A DNA stretch of 64,000 nt, taken from the NCBI GenBank assembly GCA_948474755.1, contig CAOLHI010000399.1, positions 310,001 through 374,000 of the forward strand. Reading direction: 5' to 3'. This document shows positions 33,406-46,584 of the stretch, one piece after another. The notes under the pieces were generated by a model. It was not told the origin of the DNA. It did no database searches and saw nothing but the letters and a program-made list of their open reading frames with translations. The DNA comes from Ctenosaura bakeri (lineage: Eukaryota; Chordata; Lepidosauria; Squamata; Iguanidae). Position numbers and translations under genes: made by a program. Position 1 is the first letter of the stretch; the number at the start of each line of letters is the position of its first letter.

Positions 33406-35262
33406 AATCAAAACTTGACAAAAGTCCTTCTGAAATCTTCATTTTCTTCTGTATTTTAGTTTCTATGGGGATGAACATAAACAAAAACATTAGCATCTGC
33501 TTCTCTTTCTTTCTCTATATATGAATGATATAAGGTAAAAAGTTCAACTTCTTTTGCTGCACATTGACTACACAAGTCAGTGCTTATTTTTCAACTAAAT
33601 CTGCAAATTCTGGCACAGTTCCTTTATTCTAAAGACATTTAATTATTGTGCCTGACAGACCAGCTTTGATGCAAAGTATTAAACTGGGATTCTAGTTCAA
33701 AGTTTTGGACCTAGAGCTATTTTAGCTATTTTGCCAAAAAGGAAAAATATTTGATGCTTTAACATATATAGGACTTTATATTACAACCTTTTGAAATATC
33801 CTTGTTGTAAACATGTATGCAGCATTCTGGTTTCAGCTAGATCTTACTGCAGATTCAGTGTGCTGGTTTCAGTTGGATCTCTGCAATAATTCTGGCTCCT
33901 GCAAAATGTAGATATAATGCATCCCATCTGAGTTCTACTGTTACCATTTATTAAAGGTGAACAGATGGTCTGAAGCTTCACTGAAGATTTTATTTCATCC
34001 TGCTGTTTATCCGAGGTGGCCAACAAACTTTTTGAAAATAGTGCAACTCTACAGTTTGTATATTCAAGCAGACTTTTTTCTCTTTGACAATGCTAGCAAA
34101 AAAAATTGTAGCTCTTTGCTTATCTGTTTACTTATGCAGTACTGAAACACTGACAGCTAAATCTCATTACGCTGAACTATAAACTTCATGTGTGTTCATT
34201 ATACCTCCCAGATAGTGTCCGCACATTTTTACTTTTGGCTGCCTGAAATGAAAAAAAAAAATTAAATGACACAAGTATTTGCCTCTGTGTTTGAAAGTAA
34301 TGGAAGCTGCATCCTTATAAGTTATGTCTGCCTTTGTCCTTTGTTCTGTGCAGCAACCTGTGGTAAAGTTAGAAAAATGTAGATGACTGTAAAATGGTAA
34401 GAAATTCTATATGGAGGTTTAAATATTAAGGTAGCACTGAACCATTAAACAATTGGATAATCTGGTTCTCAGTATAGAAATGCATAGCAAGTGCTCTCAC
34501 TTTCAAAATACCAAGATAAATGTTGTTTTATGGTTGGTAGCAGCTGGTGATATTAGGATCATTAAAAATGTTTTCCAGAATATTTTAAAAATGCTTCTTG
34601 TGGTAGGGAAGCTGTAGTGATATCAAGAGCAATCATCTTCTCTGAGAAGAAAGTCTTCTGGTGGCTCCCCAAAAAATCTTTTCCAAAGCTCTGGTAGTGG
34701 GCTGGATGTAGAGTTGCATGTAGCAGAGTTGCACTAGATGAAAGGACTGGTATTCTTAAATTCTCTTTTCTCCTTGCAATTGAATTCCACTTCTCATATT
34801 GATCTGGGTGACTGGGGAACCCTTTCAACAGCTTTAGAGGTGGCACCAGTGCCTGAGGGGGAAATGGCAGTTAGACTCTGGTTGCTCACCTCCTTCCTTC
34901 AGCAGGAACGTTCCACTGAATCCCAGTTCCTTCCATGAAAAAAAAAAAAGGCAATTACATTAATGAAGGGGCAAGTGTGGGCCTAACCCAGTGTTTATTT
35001 AAAAGGCTCTTCCAAACTATTTTAAAGAAGTGTGAGCTCTCACAGTATAACTCCTTCATTGTTTCCAGATATTGACAGTAGTTGTCAGCTCCATGTTCAC
35101 TTGTTATGTGCAGTGGGCTCTTTTCTGCTGGTGAGGGGGACGATGTTTCTTGCTGGACATATCCATTTGTTCACTTCTCATTAGAATATTTATTTTTTAA
35201 TGGGGGCATGGTTCTATGAGGCTGGAGTGTGCTCCTAGGTTTTTGAAAGGTAATCTTTTCCC
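33406..35262. other. Single-copy AT-rich DNA
   Basis: No gene was supported. A partial duplication ('tctggtttcagctagatct' and 'gctggtttcagttggatct') lies at about 33827-33880. Confidence 0.45.
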
Positions 35263-35705
35263 CTAGAATCATAGAATCATAGAAATGTAGAGTTGGAAGA
35301 GACCCCAGGGGCCATCCAGTCTAACCCCCTGCCATGCAGAAACACCCTCAAAGCACTCCTGACAGATGGCCATCCAGCCTCTGCTTAAAAACCTCCAAAG
35401 AAAGAGACTCCACTACACTCCGAAGCAGCATATCCCACTGCCGGACAGCACTGACCTTCAGGAAGTTCTTCCTGAGGTTCAGGTGGAATCTCCTTTCCTG
35501 CAGCTTGAATCCATTGCTTCTTGTCTTGGTCTCTGGAGCAGCAGAAAACAAGCCCACTCCCTCCTCTACATGGCATCCCTTCAAATATTTAAACATGGCT
35601 ATCATGTCCCCTCTTAACCTTCTCTTCTGCAGTCTAAACATACCCAACTCTCTAAGTCTATCCTCATAGGGCATGGCTTCCAGGCCCCTCACCACTTTGG
35701 TCGCC
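35263..35705 (-). mobile_element. CR1 LINE C-terminus and 3' end (antisense)
   Basis: It starts at the CR1 terminus ('agaatcatagaatcatag') followed by 'gttggaagagaccccagggg'. The minus strand 35348-35695 is one open stretch of 115 codons encoding the CR1 C-terminus, including GLEAMPYEDRLRELGMFRLQ, RGDMIAMFKYLKGCH and SLEVFKQRLDGH. It is the best-preserved CR1 coding segment here. It is 5'-truncated, as most CR1 copies are. Confidence 0.9.
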
Positions 35706-36119
35706 CAAAATGAGATTTTTCTTAGGGTTGTAGTGCATCAATGCAATAATGAAATCTAATTTCCATACCCCACAATGTTTCACAGATGAAAGCTGGGACA
35801 TATGTGGCGAATTAATATAAGAGTTTGATCAAGAGTACAAAATGAAGAAGAACAGATAAACTAGTAGAGACTGCACCAATCTGCCTTTGTCTGAAACTGT
35901 ATGGAAGGATATAATTTTGACCCTTTCTCTCCTCTCCCACATGATGAGTTACTTTTGCACTTTGAACTCAGTTTGCAGCAACTGAAAGAAGCGGAGGGCA
36001 AAGGGGAAAACTGGGAGGAGGGAAGAGAAAGAGAAAATGAAACATTTTTAAAGCAGCTGAATAAGTGGGATGACATAAAGCAAGGGCTCTAGCCAGGATG
36101 GTCTGTTCCCAGTGGGGAT
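35706..36119. other. No feature identified
   Basis: Unassigned sequence between the CR1 end and the L2 5' half. Confidence 0.4.
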
Positions 36120-37737
36120 CGCCTCAAAGGGTTACACCAAAGTGGGAGTTGCCCTTTTGGAGCCATTGGAGCAGGGTAGCGGGAAACACAGAGGGAGGAG
36201 ACAATTACAGTGTCATGGAAGAGGAGGGATATAATGGTATGCTTGTTGCCTAAAACTATCTCCCAGCTCAGATAGTGTGAATAGCCTTAGTGACAGTCCA
36301 ATGGGTTGAAATGCTGCTGTTAAATTCCAGGTTGGGGATTAGGAAAACAAGTGCCATTCAGAATTGGATTCTGGATGACCACCCTGACTTAGCAAGTATT
36401 ACAGAGACCTGGCTGGATGAAGTAGGGAGGTGGTTAATTTCTCTCAGCTGTGTCCACCAGGTTTTTCTGTGCAGCAACAGGCAAGACCCGGAGGGAAGGT
36501 CCCCATGACTGTCCTTTTGACCAGATAGCCTATCCCACAGTCTTCAAGTTTTGAGTATGCATACTCAAATGTAGGTAGGCAGGACGGAATAGTGATTCTG
36601 GTGGTGAACCACCCCCCCTGCTGCCCAACAGTCTCTCTTCATGAGCTAGCCTGGGTAGTCTTGGGGTTGGTGTTGGAATCTATTCATTCAGTAGTGCTGG
36701 GGGACTTCAACATGCTGAGACTATTGTGCTGAAAATGGCTCAGGATTTCATGACCTCCATGACAACCATGGGTCTGCCCTAAGAAGGATCTAGCCATACT
36801 CATACTGTTGGGCACACTCTCAACCTTGTTTTCTGTGCTAGTTGGGTTGATTATGATCTTGGTGTGTAGGAACTTTCTGCAGTTCCATTTTCACGGACAG
36901 ATCATTACCTACTCAGGTTTAGATTCACTGGGACTTAGAACCTCTGCAAGGACTGAGGAGAGATTAAGATGTTTCATCCTCAGGAGGCTGATAGATCTGG
37001 ATGGATTCCTGATGGCTCTTGAAGAGTTTTCTGTCATCTTAGTGGGTGATTCTGTCAAAGCTCTGGGTGACATTTGGAATGAAGAAATGGCCAGGATGGT
37101 AGATACAATAGCTCTTGAGCATCCTCTCTTATGTGATGGAGCCAGACCGGTCCCCTGGTTTTCCAGGGAGCTTGCGGTGATGAGTGAGATGGAGATGAGG
37201 GCAATATTGCTGGAATTCTTGGAGTGAGTCTCACCAAATATGGGCTAGAACCAATTTGTAGACCTACTCAGTGGCAGTGAAGGCTGCAAAGAAATCATTT
37301 TTGCTGCCACCATTACATCTGCAGTAGAGCTGTTTCAAGTGGTCAGAGGTCTGTTACACACTGGGCCTTGAGTAGAAAATGCAGAGGACTTGACAGCCCA
37401 TTGTGAATAATTTGCACAGCACTTTGCAGATAAATTGCTCAGATTCACTCCATAGGTGCTATAGTTTATATTTCCTGTGAATGTAATCTTGGCTCCTGCT
37501 TGTCCAGTGAATTTGTGCAGCCTGAGGATGTGAGCAGCATCCTTGGAGAGGTGAAAGCCACCATGTGTATGCTAGACCCTTGCCCTTTCTGGTTTCTTAA
37601 ACAGGCCAGATGGGGACTGTCTGAGAGAGTAAAAGGAGTAGTTAATGCCTTCATAGAACAAGACAGAGTTCCAATCTGGCTAGAGGAGGCATTTGTGAGG
37701 CCTTTGTTTTTGGCTTCTTTGGACTATAGTCTGTAGT
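36120..37737 (+). mobile_element. L2 LINE, endonuclease and inter-domain region (sense)
   Basis: Degenerate L2 coding sequence. NWILDDHPDLASITETWLDE (near 36365-36420) marks the endonuclease start. FHGQIITYSGLDSLGLR and LIDLDGFLMALEEFSVIL follow (36880-37050), then PWFSRELAVMSEMEMRA. The region 37490-37690 parallels 22040-22130. It stops at the beginning of the RT domain, where a CR1 copy begins at 37738. Frameshifts are frequent. Confidence 0.82.
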
Positions 37738-38801
37738 TTCAGAAAGATGGACAAGTGATGGGTTGCACCTCACTGTAGTTGGCAGGAACATTTTTTCTAA
37801 GAGTTTCACAAACCTGATCAAGAAGATATAAGCTGAGTTATGTGGGAGGAGACAGACAGTATTGTTGAGGGAAGGAGTTCATCAACTGCTGGAAATAATA
37901 GCCTGAATGTTACAGAGAGAGCTGGGCAAATTGTACAAGAAACCAAAAACGGGAGGGGAAAAAACTTACATAAGCAGCTAAATGGAAAGACCTATGGTTT
38001 CAGATGTCTCTACACTAATGCACAGAAAATGGGAAATAAACAAGATGAACTTGAACTGTTTACACAGCAAAGCAAATATGAAATAATAGGCATCACTGAA
38101 TTCTGGTGGGATGAGTCTCATGACTGGAATGTAGTAATAGAGGCATACCACCTATTTCAGAGGAATAGACCAAACAGGAAGGGAGAGGGAGTAGGATTGT
38201 ATGTCAAGGATGCTTACATATGTGAAGAGATCCATGATTTAAATCCTGGAAGCCAGGTTGAGAGCATTGGGTAACAATTAAGGGAGAGAGAACACATCAT
38301 TGGGGGGGGGGTTCTACTACTGATCCCTAAGCCAGACTGAGGGTGGGAGATTTCAGTTATTCTGATATTTGTTGGAAGTCAAACTCTGCCAAGAATAGAA
38401 CACGCAACAAATTCTTCACTTGACTTGCAGACAATTTCATTGTCCTGATGGTGAAAGAGATGGAAGGTGGAAGGAGATAAGCTATTTTAGATCTGATCTT
38501 GATCAACAGTGATGACCTGGTTAATGAGATGGAAGTAGTGGGATCCTTAGATAGGAGTGACCATGTTCTCCTGGAGTTTGTTATACAGTGGAAAGGGGAA
38601 GCCCAAGCATAGTAAGAAATGCATTTCAGATTTCAAGAAAGTTGATTTCAGTAAACATAGGGAAACACTGCTTGTCATGGTCAGAGAGAAGGGAGTTCAT
38701 GATGGACGAGAGTTTCTTAGGTGAGATATTGAAAATATCATTTGAAACAGTTCCAATGAGGAGGAAAAATGGGAAGTGTCTAAAGAAACCAGGATGGATG
38801 T
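37738..38801 (+). mobile_element. CR1 LINE, endonuclease half (sense)
   Basis: The frame at 37840-38274 encodes FRCLYTNAQKMGNKQDELEL, YEIIGITEFWWDESHDWNVV and NRPNRKGEGVGLYVKDAYIC. These are the N-terminal blocks of the CR1 apurinic-like endonuclease, with the metal-binding E in 'ITE.WWD'. Later blocks are frame-shifted; an antisense counterpart lies at 5310-5500. The copy is interrupted at 38802 by an L1-like insertion and resumes at 40049. Confidence 0.9.
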
Positions 38802-38814
38802 CTAAAGAACTTTC

Positions 38815-40035
38815 TTTTTTTTATAATCATTTTATTGAAATTTCACACATAAAACAAACATTTGTTATTGCTATTTCACATGAACTATTTCTTAATTCTT
38901 CCACACTGATCAAGACTTCATTTCCAATATCTCTTAACATAGTTATATCATTGTACTGCATTTTTTTTCAACTATTTTACATGTTGGTTCATTGCATTTC
39001 ATTTTCCATATTAGACCTTCATGATATTCACCATAATCACCACAATAAATTTTTCCACATAATACCATGAATTATAGACTTCTATCATACGTCACCAAGC
39101 AATCACCTACAATTTGCCATTCTTTCTGGATTTCATCATCTGATTTCCCTTTCAATCTTTGAGAGACTATATCAGCGTTTTTGTTTTCAAAGGTTCCCCA
39201 CCATTGTTCTATTGTAGGTATTTGCTGTGTTTTCCATACCTTTGCATATTCAATACGTGCTGTTGTTATCATATATAATAGTAATCTCCAATGTTTCCTT
39301 ATATTCATACTGTCTACTAAATCTATCATATCTAACAAATACATTTCAGGAATCATAGGAAACTGTAGCTTCAATATTTCACAAATCCTGTTATGTATCT
39401 CAGTCCAATATTTCTTAACCTTTGGACATGTCCACCACATATGATATATCATACCCACCCCTCTTAGACATTTAGATATTTGAATAACTTTTTAATAAAT
39501 CCGATCCAGTCTCTACACGTAGCTATATCAGGTAGTCCTGCAGGAATTCAGGCATGCAGTTCCTTATATTCAGGCAAACTGTCTCCATCCAAAATAGATG
39601 TCAAAAGCAAAATTAATCCACTCTTACACTCACTGACAGCAGGGTCTCTTCATCATAAGCATCTGCCCACCATTGCTAGACCAGCTATCATTGCAGTGAA
39701 ATGGAAAATAAATTCAAGATCAGTTGGCTTACTGTTAAGTATTGATGCGTTTTCTCCTTTAAAAAATTGGCGGCGGCGCTTGTGCCACGTCTGCGGCATC
39801 CCTGTTGGATCTGTCTAACTCTTTGGTCCCCCAGGCATCTCCCGCCCCTGCTCCAATTTGCAGGAGCTCGACACCGGATCAGGAACCCCCTTCGAGCAGT
39901 TCCGCACCCCCTGTACCAGGAGGGTGTCTCCCCACTTCTCAGATGGAAAAAAGGGGCTGGAAACCAATGGGAGACAGCACAGGGTCGCGGAGCTTCACTC
40001 CATACTGCCTCTCGCACGCGCCACGTGACCCGGAA
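38815..40035 (-). mobile_element. Internally deleted L1-like LINE in antisense
   Basis: The insert is flanked by a 13-bp duplication, ctaaagaactttc, at 38802-38814 and 40036-40048. It starts with a poly(T) run (the antisense poly(A) tail) and has AATAAA on the minus strand near 38830. At 39072-39473 the minus strand encodes an L1-type ORF2 C-terminus (GMIYHMWWTCPKVKKYW, then EWQIVGDCLVTYDRSL). The 5' side (39760-40030) is GC-rich like an L1 5' UTR, so the ORF1 and RT regions are missing. The middle part (39490-39760) is not identified. Confidence 0.8.
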
Positions 40036-40048
40036 CTAAAGAACTTTC

Positions 40049-41971
40049 AACAGATTTAAAAATTTAAAACAAACATGTAGAAGAAGAGGAAACAGGGGAA
40101 AATTATTAAAGGAGAACTCAGATGAATAGCCATCATGTACAGAGAGAAAGTAAGAAAAGAGAAAGCACAGACCAATCTCAGGCTTGCAAGAGAGGTTAAT
40201 AACAATAAAAAGGGATTTTTTTGGTTATGTCCTCAGCAAAAGAAAGAACAGGGAAAATGGTAGGACCACTACGTGGAGAAGATGGCAAAATGCTAACAGG
40301 GGTCAGAGACAAGGCAGAACTACTCAGTACTTTCTTTGCCTTGGTCTTCTCTCAAATAGAAACAGTACTCAGCCTGGGGGAAATAGAGCAGATGATGCAG
40401 TAGGGGAAAGGCAGCACAGAATAGGTAAAGATGTAGTTTGGGAATACCTGCTACTCTAAATGACTCAAGTCTCCAGGGCCAAATGAGCTACATCCAAGTG
40501 TATTAAAAGAAACTGGCAGAAGTAATCTCAGAACCACTGATGTTAATCTTTGAGATTTCTTGGAGAACAAGAGAAGTCCCATCAAACTGGAGGAGGGCAA
40601 ATGTTGTTCCCATCTTCAAAAGGGAAAAAAGAGAGGCCCCAAACAATTACCACCCAGTTAGCCTGACATCAATTCCTGGAAAGATCATTAAACAGACAGT
40701 CTGTAAGCATTTAGAAAGGAATGATGTGATCACTAAAAATCAACATGTGTTTCTCAAAAACAAGTCATGCCAGATTAATCTTATCTCTTGTTTTGGTAGA
40801 GTTACAAGTTTGGTAGATGAGGGGAATGTTGTGAATGTAGCATATCATGATTTCAGTAAGACCTTTGGCAAGGTCCCACATGATATTGTTGGAAACAGGC
40901 TAGTAAAATATGGACTAGACAATGCTACTGTTAGGTGGGTTTGTAATTGGTTGACTGACTGCACCTAAAGGTTGCTCACCAGTGGTGGTTCTTCATTCTG
41001 GAGAGAAGTGAATCAAAGTTCTGTCCTGGGCCCAGTGCTATGCACCATCTTTATCAATGACTTCAATGAGAGAATAGAGGGCATTCTTATCAAATTTGCA
41101 GATGATGCCAAATTAGGAGGGGTTGCTAATAACTCAGAAACTGGATCAGAATTCAAAATAAAGTTAACAAGTTAGAGAGCTGTGCCAAAACTTAACAAAA
41201 TGGATTTCAACAGGGAGAAATGTAAGGTGCTACATTTAGGTAGAAAGAATAAAATGCACAGATATTGGATGGATGACACCTGGCTTGATCACAGTACATA
41301 TGAAAGAGATCTACAAATATCAGTAGATCATGAGCTGAGCATGACTCAATGGAGTGATGTGGCAGGTAAAAAAGACAATGCAATTCTAGGCTGCGTCAAT
41401 AGGAGTATAGCGTCTAGATCGAGGGTAATAATAGTACCATTATATTTTGCTTTGGTCAGATCTCAGTTGGAATACTGTGTCCAGTTCAGAGCATCATAAT
41501 TCAAGAAGGATATTGACAAGCTGGAACATGTTCAGAGGAGGGTGATAAAAACAATTAAAGGTTTGGAAACTATGCCCTATGAAGAGTGGATTAGAGATCT
41601 AGATATATTTAACCTGGAGAAGAAAAAGTTAAGAAGGGACATGACAGTCATGCTTAAATATTTGAAGAGATGTCATATAGAAGGTGACGCAAGCTTGTTT
41701 TCTGCTGCTGCAGAGACTAGGACATGGAGCAATGGATTCAAACAACAGAAAAAAGATTCCATCTAAACATTCGGAAGAACTTCCTGATGGTAAGACCAGT
41801 TTGACAGTGGAATGCGCTGCCTCAGGAGTGTGGTGGAGTATCCTTCTCTGGAGATTTTTAAACAGATGCTGGATGGCCATCTGTCATGAGTATTTTGATT
41901 GTGTGTTCTTGCATGGCAGGGGGGTGGACTCAATGGCCTTTGAGGTCTCTTCCAATTCTATGATTCTGTGA
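40049..41971 (+). mobile_element. CR1 LINE, RT half and 3' end (sense)
   Basis: Continuation of 37738-38801. The frame at 40540-40968 encodes RT blocks RREV-like EVPSNWRRANVVPIFK, NNYHPVSLTSIPGKIIKQTV and DFSKTFGKVPHDIVGNRLVK. The catalytic FADD is in GILIKFADDAKLGG (about 41075-41120). The C-terminal region (CKVLHLGRKNKMHRYWM; QLEYCVQFRAS) and the canonical 3' terminus ('ccaattctatgattctg') follow. Stops and shifts between segments make it inactive. Without the L1-like insert the copy is about 3.0 kb. Confidence 0.92.
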
Positions 41972-42124
41972 ACCTCCAGCAACAATTGCGCTGTCTGATT
42001 TGTCACCCAGGATATTTGCTTTCATTTTATTTTAACCATCATTACATATTTACATATTTAGGGACAGATTATTTTCAGCAGTCAAAGAAATAAAGAAGAT
42101 TCACCCAATACTTCTGCTTCATGC

Positions 42125-42289
42125 CAGTGCTTCTCAGGCTGTGTGATGTGGGGGACTGGTAATTATTTCTTTCAGCAGGCCAGGAACTGATACCATGTTT
42201 GTGCCTATTGACTACAATTGTTTCTTTCTTTCCTGGAAAGTTTCCAAGGACCAACACTAATCCAGAGACCACCACTTTGAACAGCACTG
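42125..42289. mobile_element. hAT-type MITE (MER-like)
   Basis: The left end CAGTGCTTCTC and the right end, complement of 'gaacagcactg', form inverted repeats. The interior reads like a short Charlie-type non-autonomous element. No 8-bp duplication was found. Confidence 0.5.
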
Positions 42290-42369
42290 GTTTTTGTTAT
42301 TATTATTTGTATTGATGTGTATTTGTATTATAATATATGTGGAGGGGGGCTAAATATCCTAAAGGCACA

Positions 42370-42590
42370 AGGTCATGTCTCATCTTGGAAACTACCATAA
42401 GTATTGTCAACTCTGGTTAGTACTTGAATGGGAGGCCACCAATTACTAACAGGTGCAGTTGACTATTTTTAAAGGAGGGAACTGGCAAAAAACACCTCAG
42501 AGTATTCCTTGTCTAAGAAGACCCTATGACATTCATGGGGTTGTCATAAGTCCACAGGTGATTTGAAGGCACATCCACACACTTACTTAT
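42370..42590 (+). mobile_element. 5S-rRNA-headed SINE (sense)
   Basis: The head 'ctctggttagtacttgaat' plus 'gggaggccacc' matches 5S rRNA 'ctggttagtacttggatggg'. The linker 'aacacctcagagtattcc' and tail 'gttgtcataagtccacaggt' then 'gatttgaaggcacat' are the BovB-like part. It ends in CA/TA-rich sequence. Confidence 0.78.
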
Positions 42591-42762
42591 ATATAGTGAA
42601 GGCTAAAAGAATACTTTTCAGGAGTAATTAAATGCCAGTTTTAGATTAGCAGAGGTGATCAGTGCACTGGGATATGAATTGTTCTACCTGTTTATAATAA
42701 AGAATCCCAATATATGATATTAATCAAACCAGAGCTGCCATATTATAGGCTGCTACTAAATA

Positions 42763-43410
42763 CAGTGGTCCCTTGCCTTTCGTGAGGGTTTGGGACACAG
42801 AACCCTCATGAAAGGGTTCCCTCCACTCCTGAGTGAGCACTGTTCCTCCCATTCCCTTCCAGGGCTCCTCCCTCCATTCCCTTGCCATTTCCATGGGTGT
42901 ACATGCCTTCCTTACACATAAGGCAAGTAAATGGGAGGATGCTGCCCCATGTGCACAGAAGGCACATGTGTGCCTCCTCACCATTCTCCCCTGTTCATTT
43001 TCCTGCCTTTTTCCAGGCATGCTGCCTTCCTTCTCTGTTTCCCGGGCAAAAGGCAAGCAAATGGGAAGGTGCAGCCCTGAGCAATGAGAAGGCGTGTGCC
43101 TTCCCCCATTTCTTCCCCCATTCCTTTGCTTTTTCCCCAGGTGTGTATGCCTTCCTTCCACATTCCTGGGCAAAAGGCAAGTGAATGGAAGGGGCAGCAA
43201 TGTACACAGAGAAGACACATGCATTCCTGCCCCCCATTCGACCCTTGCATTCACTTGCCTTTTGCTCAGAGACAAAGAAGGAAGGCGTGCTGTGCCTGGA
43301 AAAAAGTCAAGGGTAAGAGGGAGAGAGAATGGAGAGGAGGAGACAAGTGGGTGTCTCACAAATAACCAAACTTGCAAAGCTCAAACCCATGAATGTGGAA
43401 GAATGATTGC
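42763..43410. mobile_element. Tigger-like element with internal minisatellite
   Basis: It begins CAGTGGTCCCTTGCC after TA (42761-42762). The right end near 43375-43410 reads 'aaacccatgaatgtggaaga', matching the right ends at 16236-16264 and 22720-22760. The interior holds about three tandem units of roughly 122 bp (from 42888, 43010 and 43132), each containing 'atgccttcctt' and 'aaggcaagt'. Long frames on both strands are read-through of these units. Confidence 0.58.
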
Positions 43411-46400
43411 ATTTTTAGTAATTGGTTGAAGCTGTTCCTCAGTAAGCCTCCAGTGTTTCTCCTCTCTCTGTTTTTAACAATACTACAATGCTACAGTGTC
43501 ATGTTGTAGTGACTTTTGATTTGCAATGACATGTCTTTCTGACCTCACCTTGAAGTTAACTTACATTTTCATGTCTCTGGTGTTCTTATCATACCACCCA
43601 GATAGCACCAGGCAGGGCTGTTCAGTGTGGTGGCTTTTTATATTTATGAATAGGCAAAGTTCAAGTTAAAGCTATTACTCAGAACATTTGGGTGCTGAAG
43701 AACTAAGCTTGTGGAATGATTTAGGGCTGGGTTGTGCTATGACACAGCCACCTGGTCCTCATTTTATGCCATCACTCATTTCTTTCACAACAAAATATTT
43801 CTTGCTCAGTGCATGTGATAGTCGACACTTTCTTCTCTCTTGATTACACTCAGTGTAATCCTGTCAAGTACACTTTATCTAGAACACTAATGACTTATTT
43901 AGCCAGAGTGGAGAGTTTTCATTTTGTGATTACAAGAACATAGTCCGTCTTACTCCCTAAGCACTTTTAGTATTCCACCAAGACCCAGTTCAGATATAAT
44001 GGCAACCAGCTTCCCTTCTCTTCCTGGATACAGTGTTGTGTGTCCATTGCTAGCTATGGTTAAAATGCAATTTGAGCACCTGGGTTTAGAAATCCTGTAC
44101 AGAATACATTTATGCAATCTTACTTTCAGCCTCATCTTCGAACTGCAGTTAAGGTGGAGTGAATCTCTTTAAGACATTTACTGATTCCCTGAATGCTGGT
44201 GATTAGTGGCAGTAACAGAACGTGGGAAAAGAGACTTTTTTCCTTGAAAAGTGGGGAGCTTAAGCAGTAGCCTTACTGATACCCAGTTTGAGGCAAAAAA
44301 CCTGTGCACTCTGATCTCCTTGTAGCTGTGATAGAGAAAAAGGCTCGATGGTAGCACCCCCCAATAGTTGCACAGTGTGGAAATAGTACACTCGTTTCAC
44401 AAGTGCACATACAGTCCTCTCTCACATTTTTTATTTGATTTGATGAGAGTGGCTTGTTGGGCTGTGGTGATGGTGGTGTTCGTGGAGGGGAAGGAGGAGG
44501 TGGAAGTGTTGGTAGTGGTGTTGTTGCTGGTTTCCTCCCCCTCTTTCTCCTCCAGGTAGCTAAGGCCACAGGGGTTCTCTCTTTCCAGCCACCACTTCTG
44601 TCACTGGGGGTCTTGGATTTTACCTGTGGCTTCATTTGATGTGATCCTTCTCCTTCATTGCATTCCCTTTCTCCCATTTATTCATGTATTTATTTGATTT
44701 ATGTCCTGCCTTTCCCCTAGCATAGGACTCAATGGTCCTCCTGTATCCTTTTGCTTACCTCGGCCTCAGATCTGCTCTGTCTTGCAGCAGTGCCAGATCA
44801 GCTAAAAAGCTTTAGTATTTTGTAATAAACAAATGCATGTGTGTGATCATTGCTTTCTTTGAAAATCACTGATTTTACAGTCATGCCAAAAATAATTGAC
44901 AAATGAGGATACTACATAAAAGACAAAAACATAGACAACACACATTACAGTGCCTATGTTTTGCACGTAGTCTCACTTTCAGACTACCTGGCCCTGTTAA
45001 TCTGTATTGCTTTTTTGCTGCTCCATGTGAGTGGGTGGGACTTGGAACTACACTTATATTTTTTTAAAAGTAATTTTCCACTCTTTGGTCTTTTTTTTTC
45101 CAGTTGTTTGAAGTAAACCCATTTCTTTGACTTGTCCTTCTCTTTCCCCCATTTTTGTCTTTGCTGTTGGTAAGAGTTTAGTTTGAAGATTGCTGCTGGG
45201 ATCAAACCTTGAAAAGAGTTCTTGCAATGTCCTCCCCCCTCCCCGCAGCCCATGTGTACCTTTATTTGCTATTGAAGCTGTATGTCTCTCAATGAGAGAT
45301 ATCTTCTTTACCTTTATGGAGTATGAACTGGGAGGCTGGCAGTGGGATCTAGTGCTGTTACCCTTCTTCACCAAAAAGAACAAGAGTGCTGCAGAGCTGT
45401 GGGCTTAAAAAGAATTTTCCCGACAGGCTTTTGTTCTCCCCCCCCGCTCCACGCTTTAAGCTTTCCACTACTTTTGAGGCCTGCAGTGATGGCTGGCTGC
45501 CAGCGGTGGTATCAAAAACTGCAGCTTTAAAATCCAAACCAGAGGGGTGGCTCTTAGCCACTTGTTAATCTTTTGCTGAACACCTTGAAGTGAAGAGCAA
45601 TTTTTATATGGGCTGTTTTGGAGAATCTGTTAGCAATCTTGGGGGGGGGCGTGTTCTCATTGGTATTTTGCAGATGGATTTCTAGGCAGTGCCGCATCTC
45701 TGTATGTACAATGCTCAAGAGCAGCCTTAAGCCAATTACCATTTGTAGAATGAACAATTGATTTAATGGAGTGTGGGTAGGCTTACTCAACCAGCCCTGT
45801 GAAAAATGAGCTTGTTTTGTTGCAGAGGAAGCATCTGTAGGGTAAGCAGTTCTTTTCTTGTACTTCTCTTGATTCTTGCTGACTCTTTTCATTTATTTTC
45901 TCCTTTTATGCACCTTTTTAACCAATGTTATTGTTATGATTGTAAGTTGTATCTGTCTATATTTATGTATTTTTCTTACACTAGTGAAAAGCATGTTGGT
46001 CCAAAAAGAAATATAACTGGTGGCTTTTGAGCTTTAGTTATAGTGCTTTTTCATGACCTAGCTTCTCATAATTTCAAAGGTTTCCAATTTTGTGCATAGT
46101 TACATGAAAGTAAGTCCTATTTAGCTCATTGGGTCTTGTTTCCTGGGAAATATGAATGGATTGGAACTGCAAATGTATAAAAATGCCATCTTATTGCTCA
46201 TAGGGTGAAATAGATTTTATACACTCAAAAAAATTAGGGAAATTGCTCTAGGTTTACACATTATATTTCTGCAGGTTATGGAGTTGTACATCTGAGAAGA
46301 TATAAGTATGTCTACTGAATGTTTTGCAGTTTAACAGGGAACCTGATGGCTTCTCCAGGTATCAGTATTTCAGAATAGCATCTTGGTAATAGTATCTTGG

Positions 46401-46584
46401 AAGTTTCTTCTCAAGGACTGGCATCTCTTCAGACCTTAATGAAAGATTTTTTCTTTTTAAATCTTGGTCCCAAGAAGCCATTTGCTTCTTTTAATTCAGA
46501 ACAAATGTATAAAAGAATTTGAAATATTATCGGGATGGCAAACACAGAGTACAAGAAAGAGATGGTGGAGGAGGGGCTGAGCAT
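43411..46584. other. Mostly single-copy DNA
   Basis: It contains an L2-like 3' end scrap at about 44685-44740 ('gatttatgtcctgcctttcc'), a G-rich GGT/GGA patch at 44450-44530 and one copy of the 90-bp dispersed repeat at 46100-46175. No gene was recognised. Confidence 0.45.

Noticed and set aside
42724..43377. 217-codon minus-strand frame
   Set aside because: It is read-through of a roughly 122-bp tandem repeat inside a Tigger-like element, and open frames exist on both strands there.
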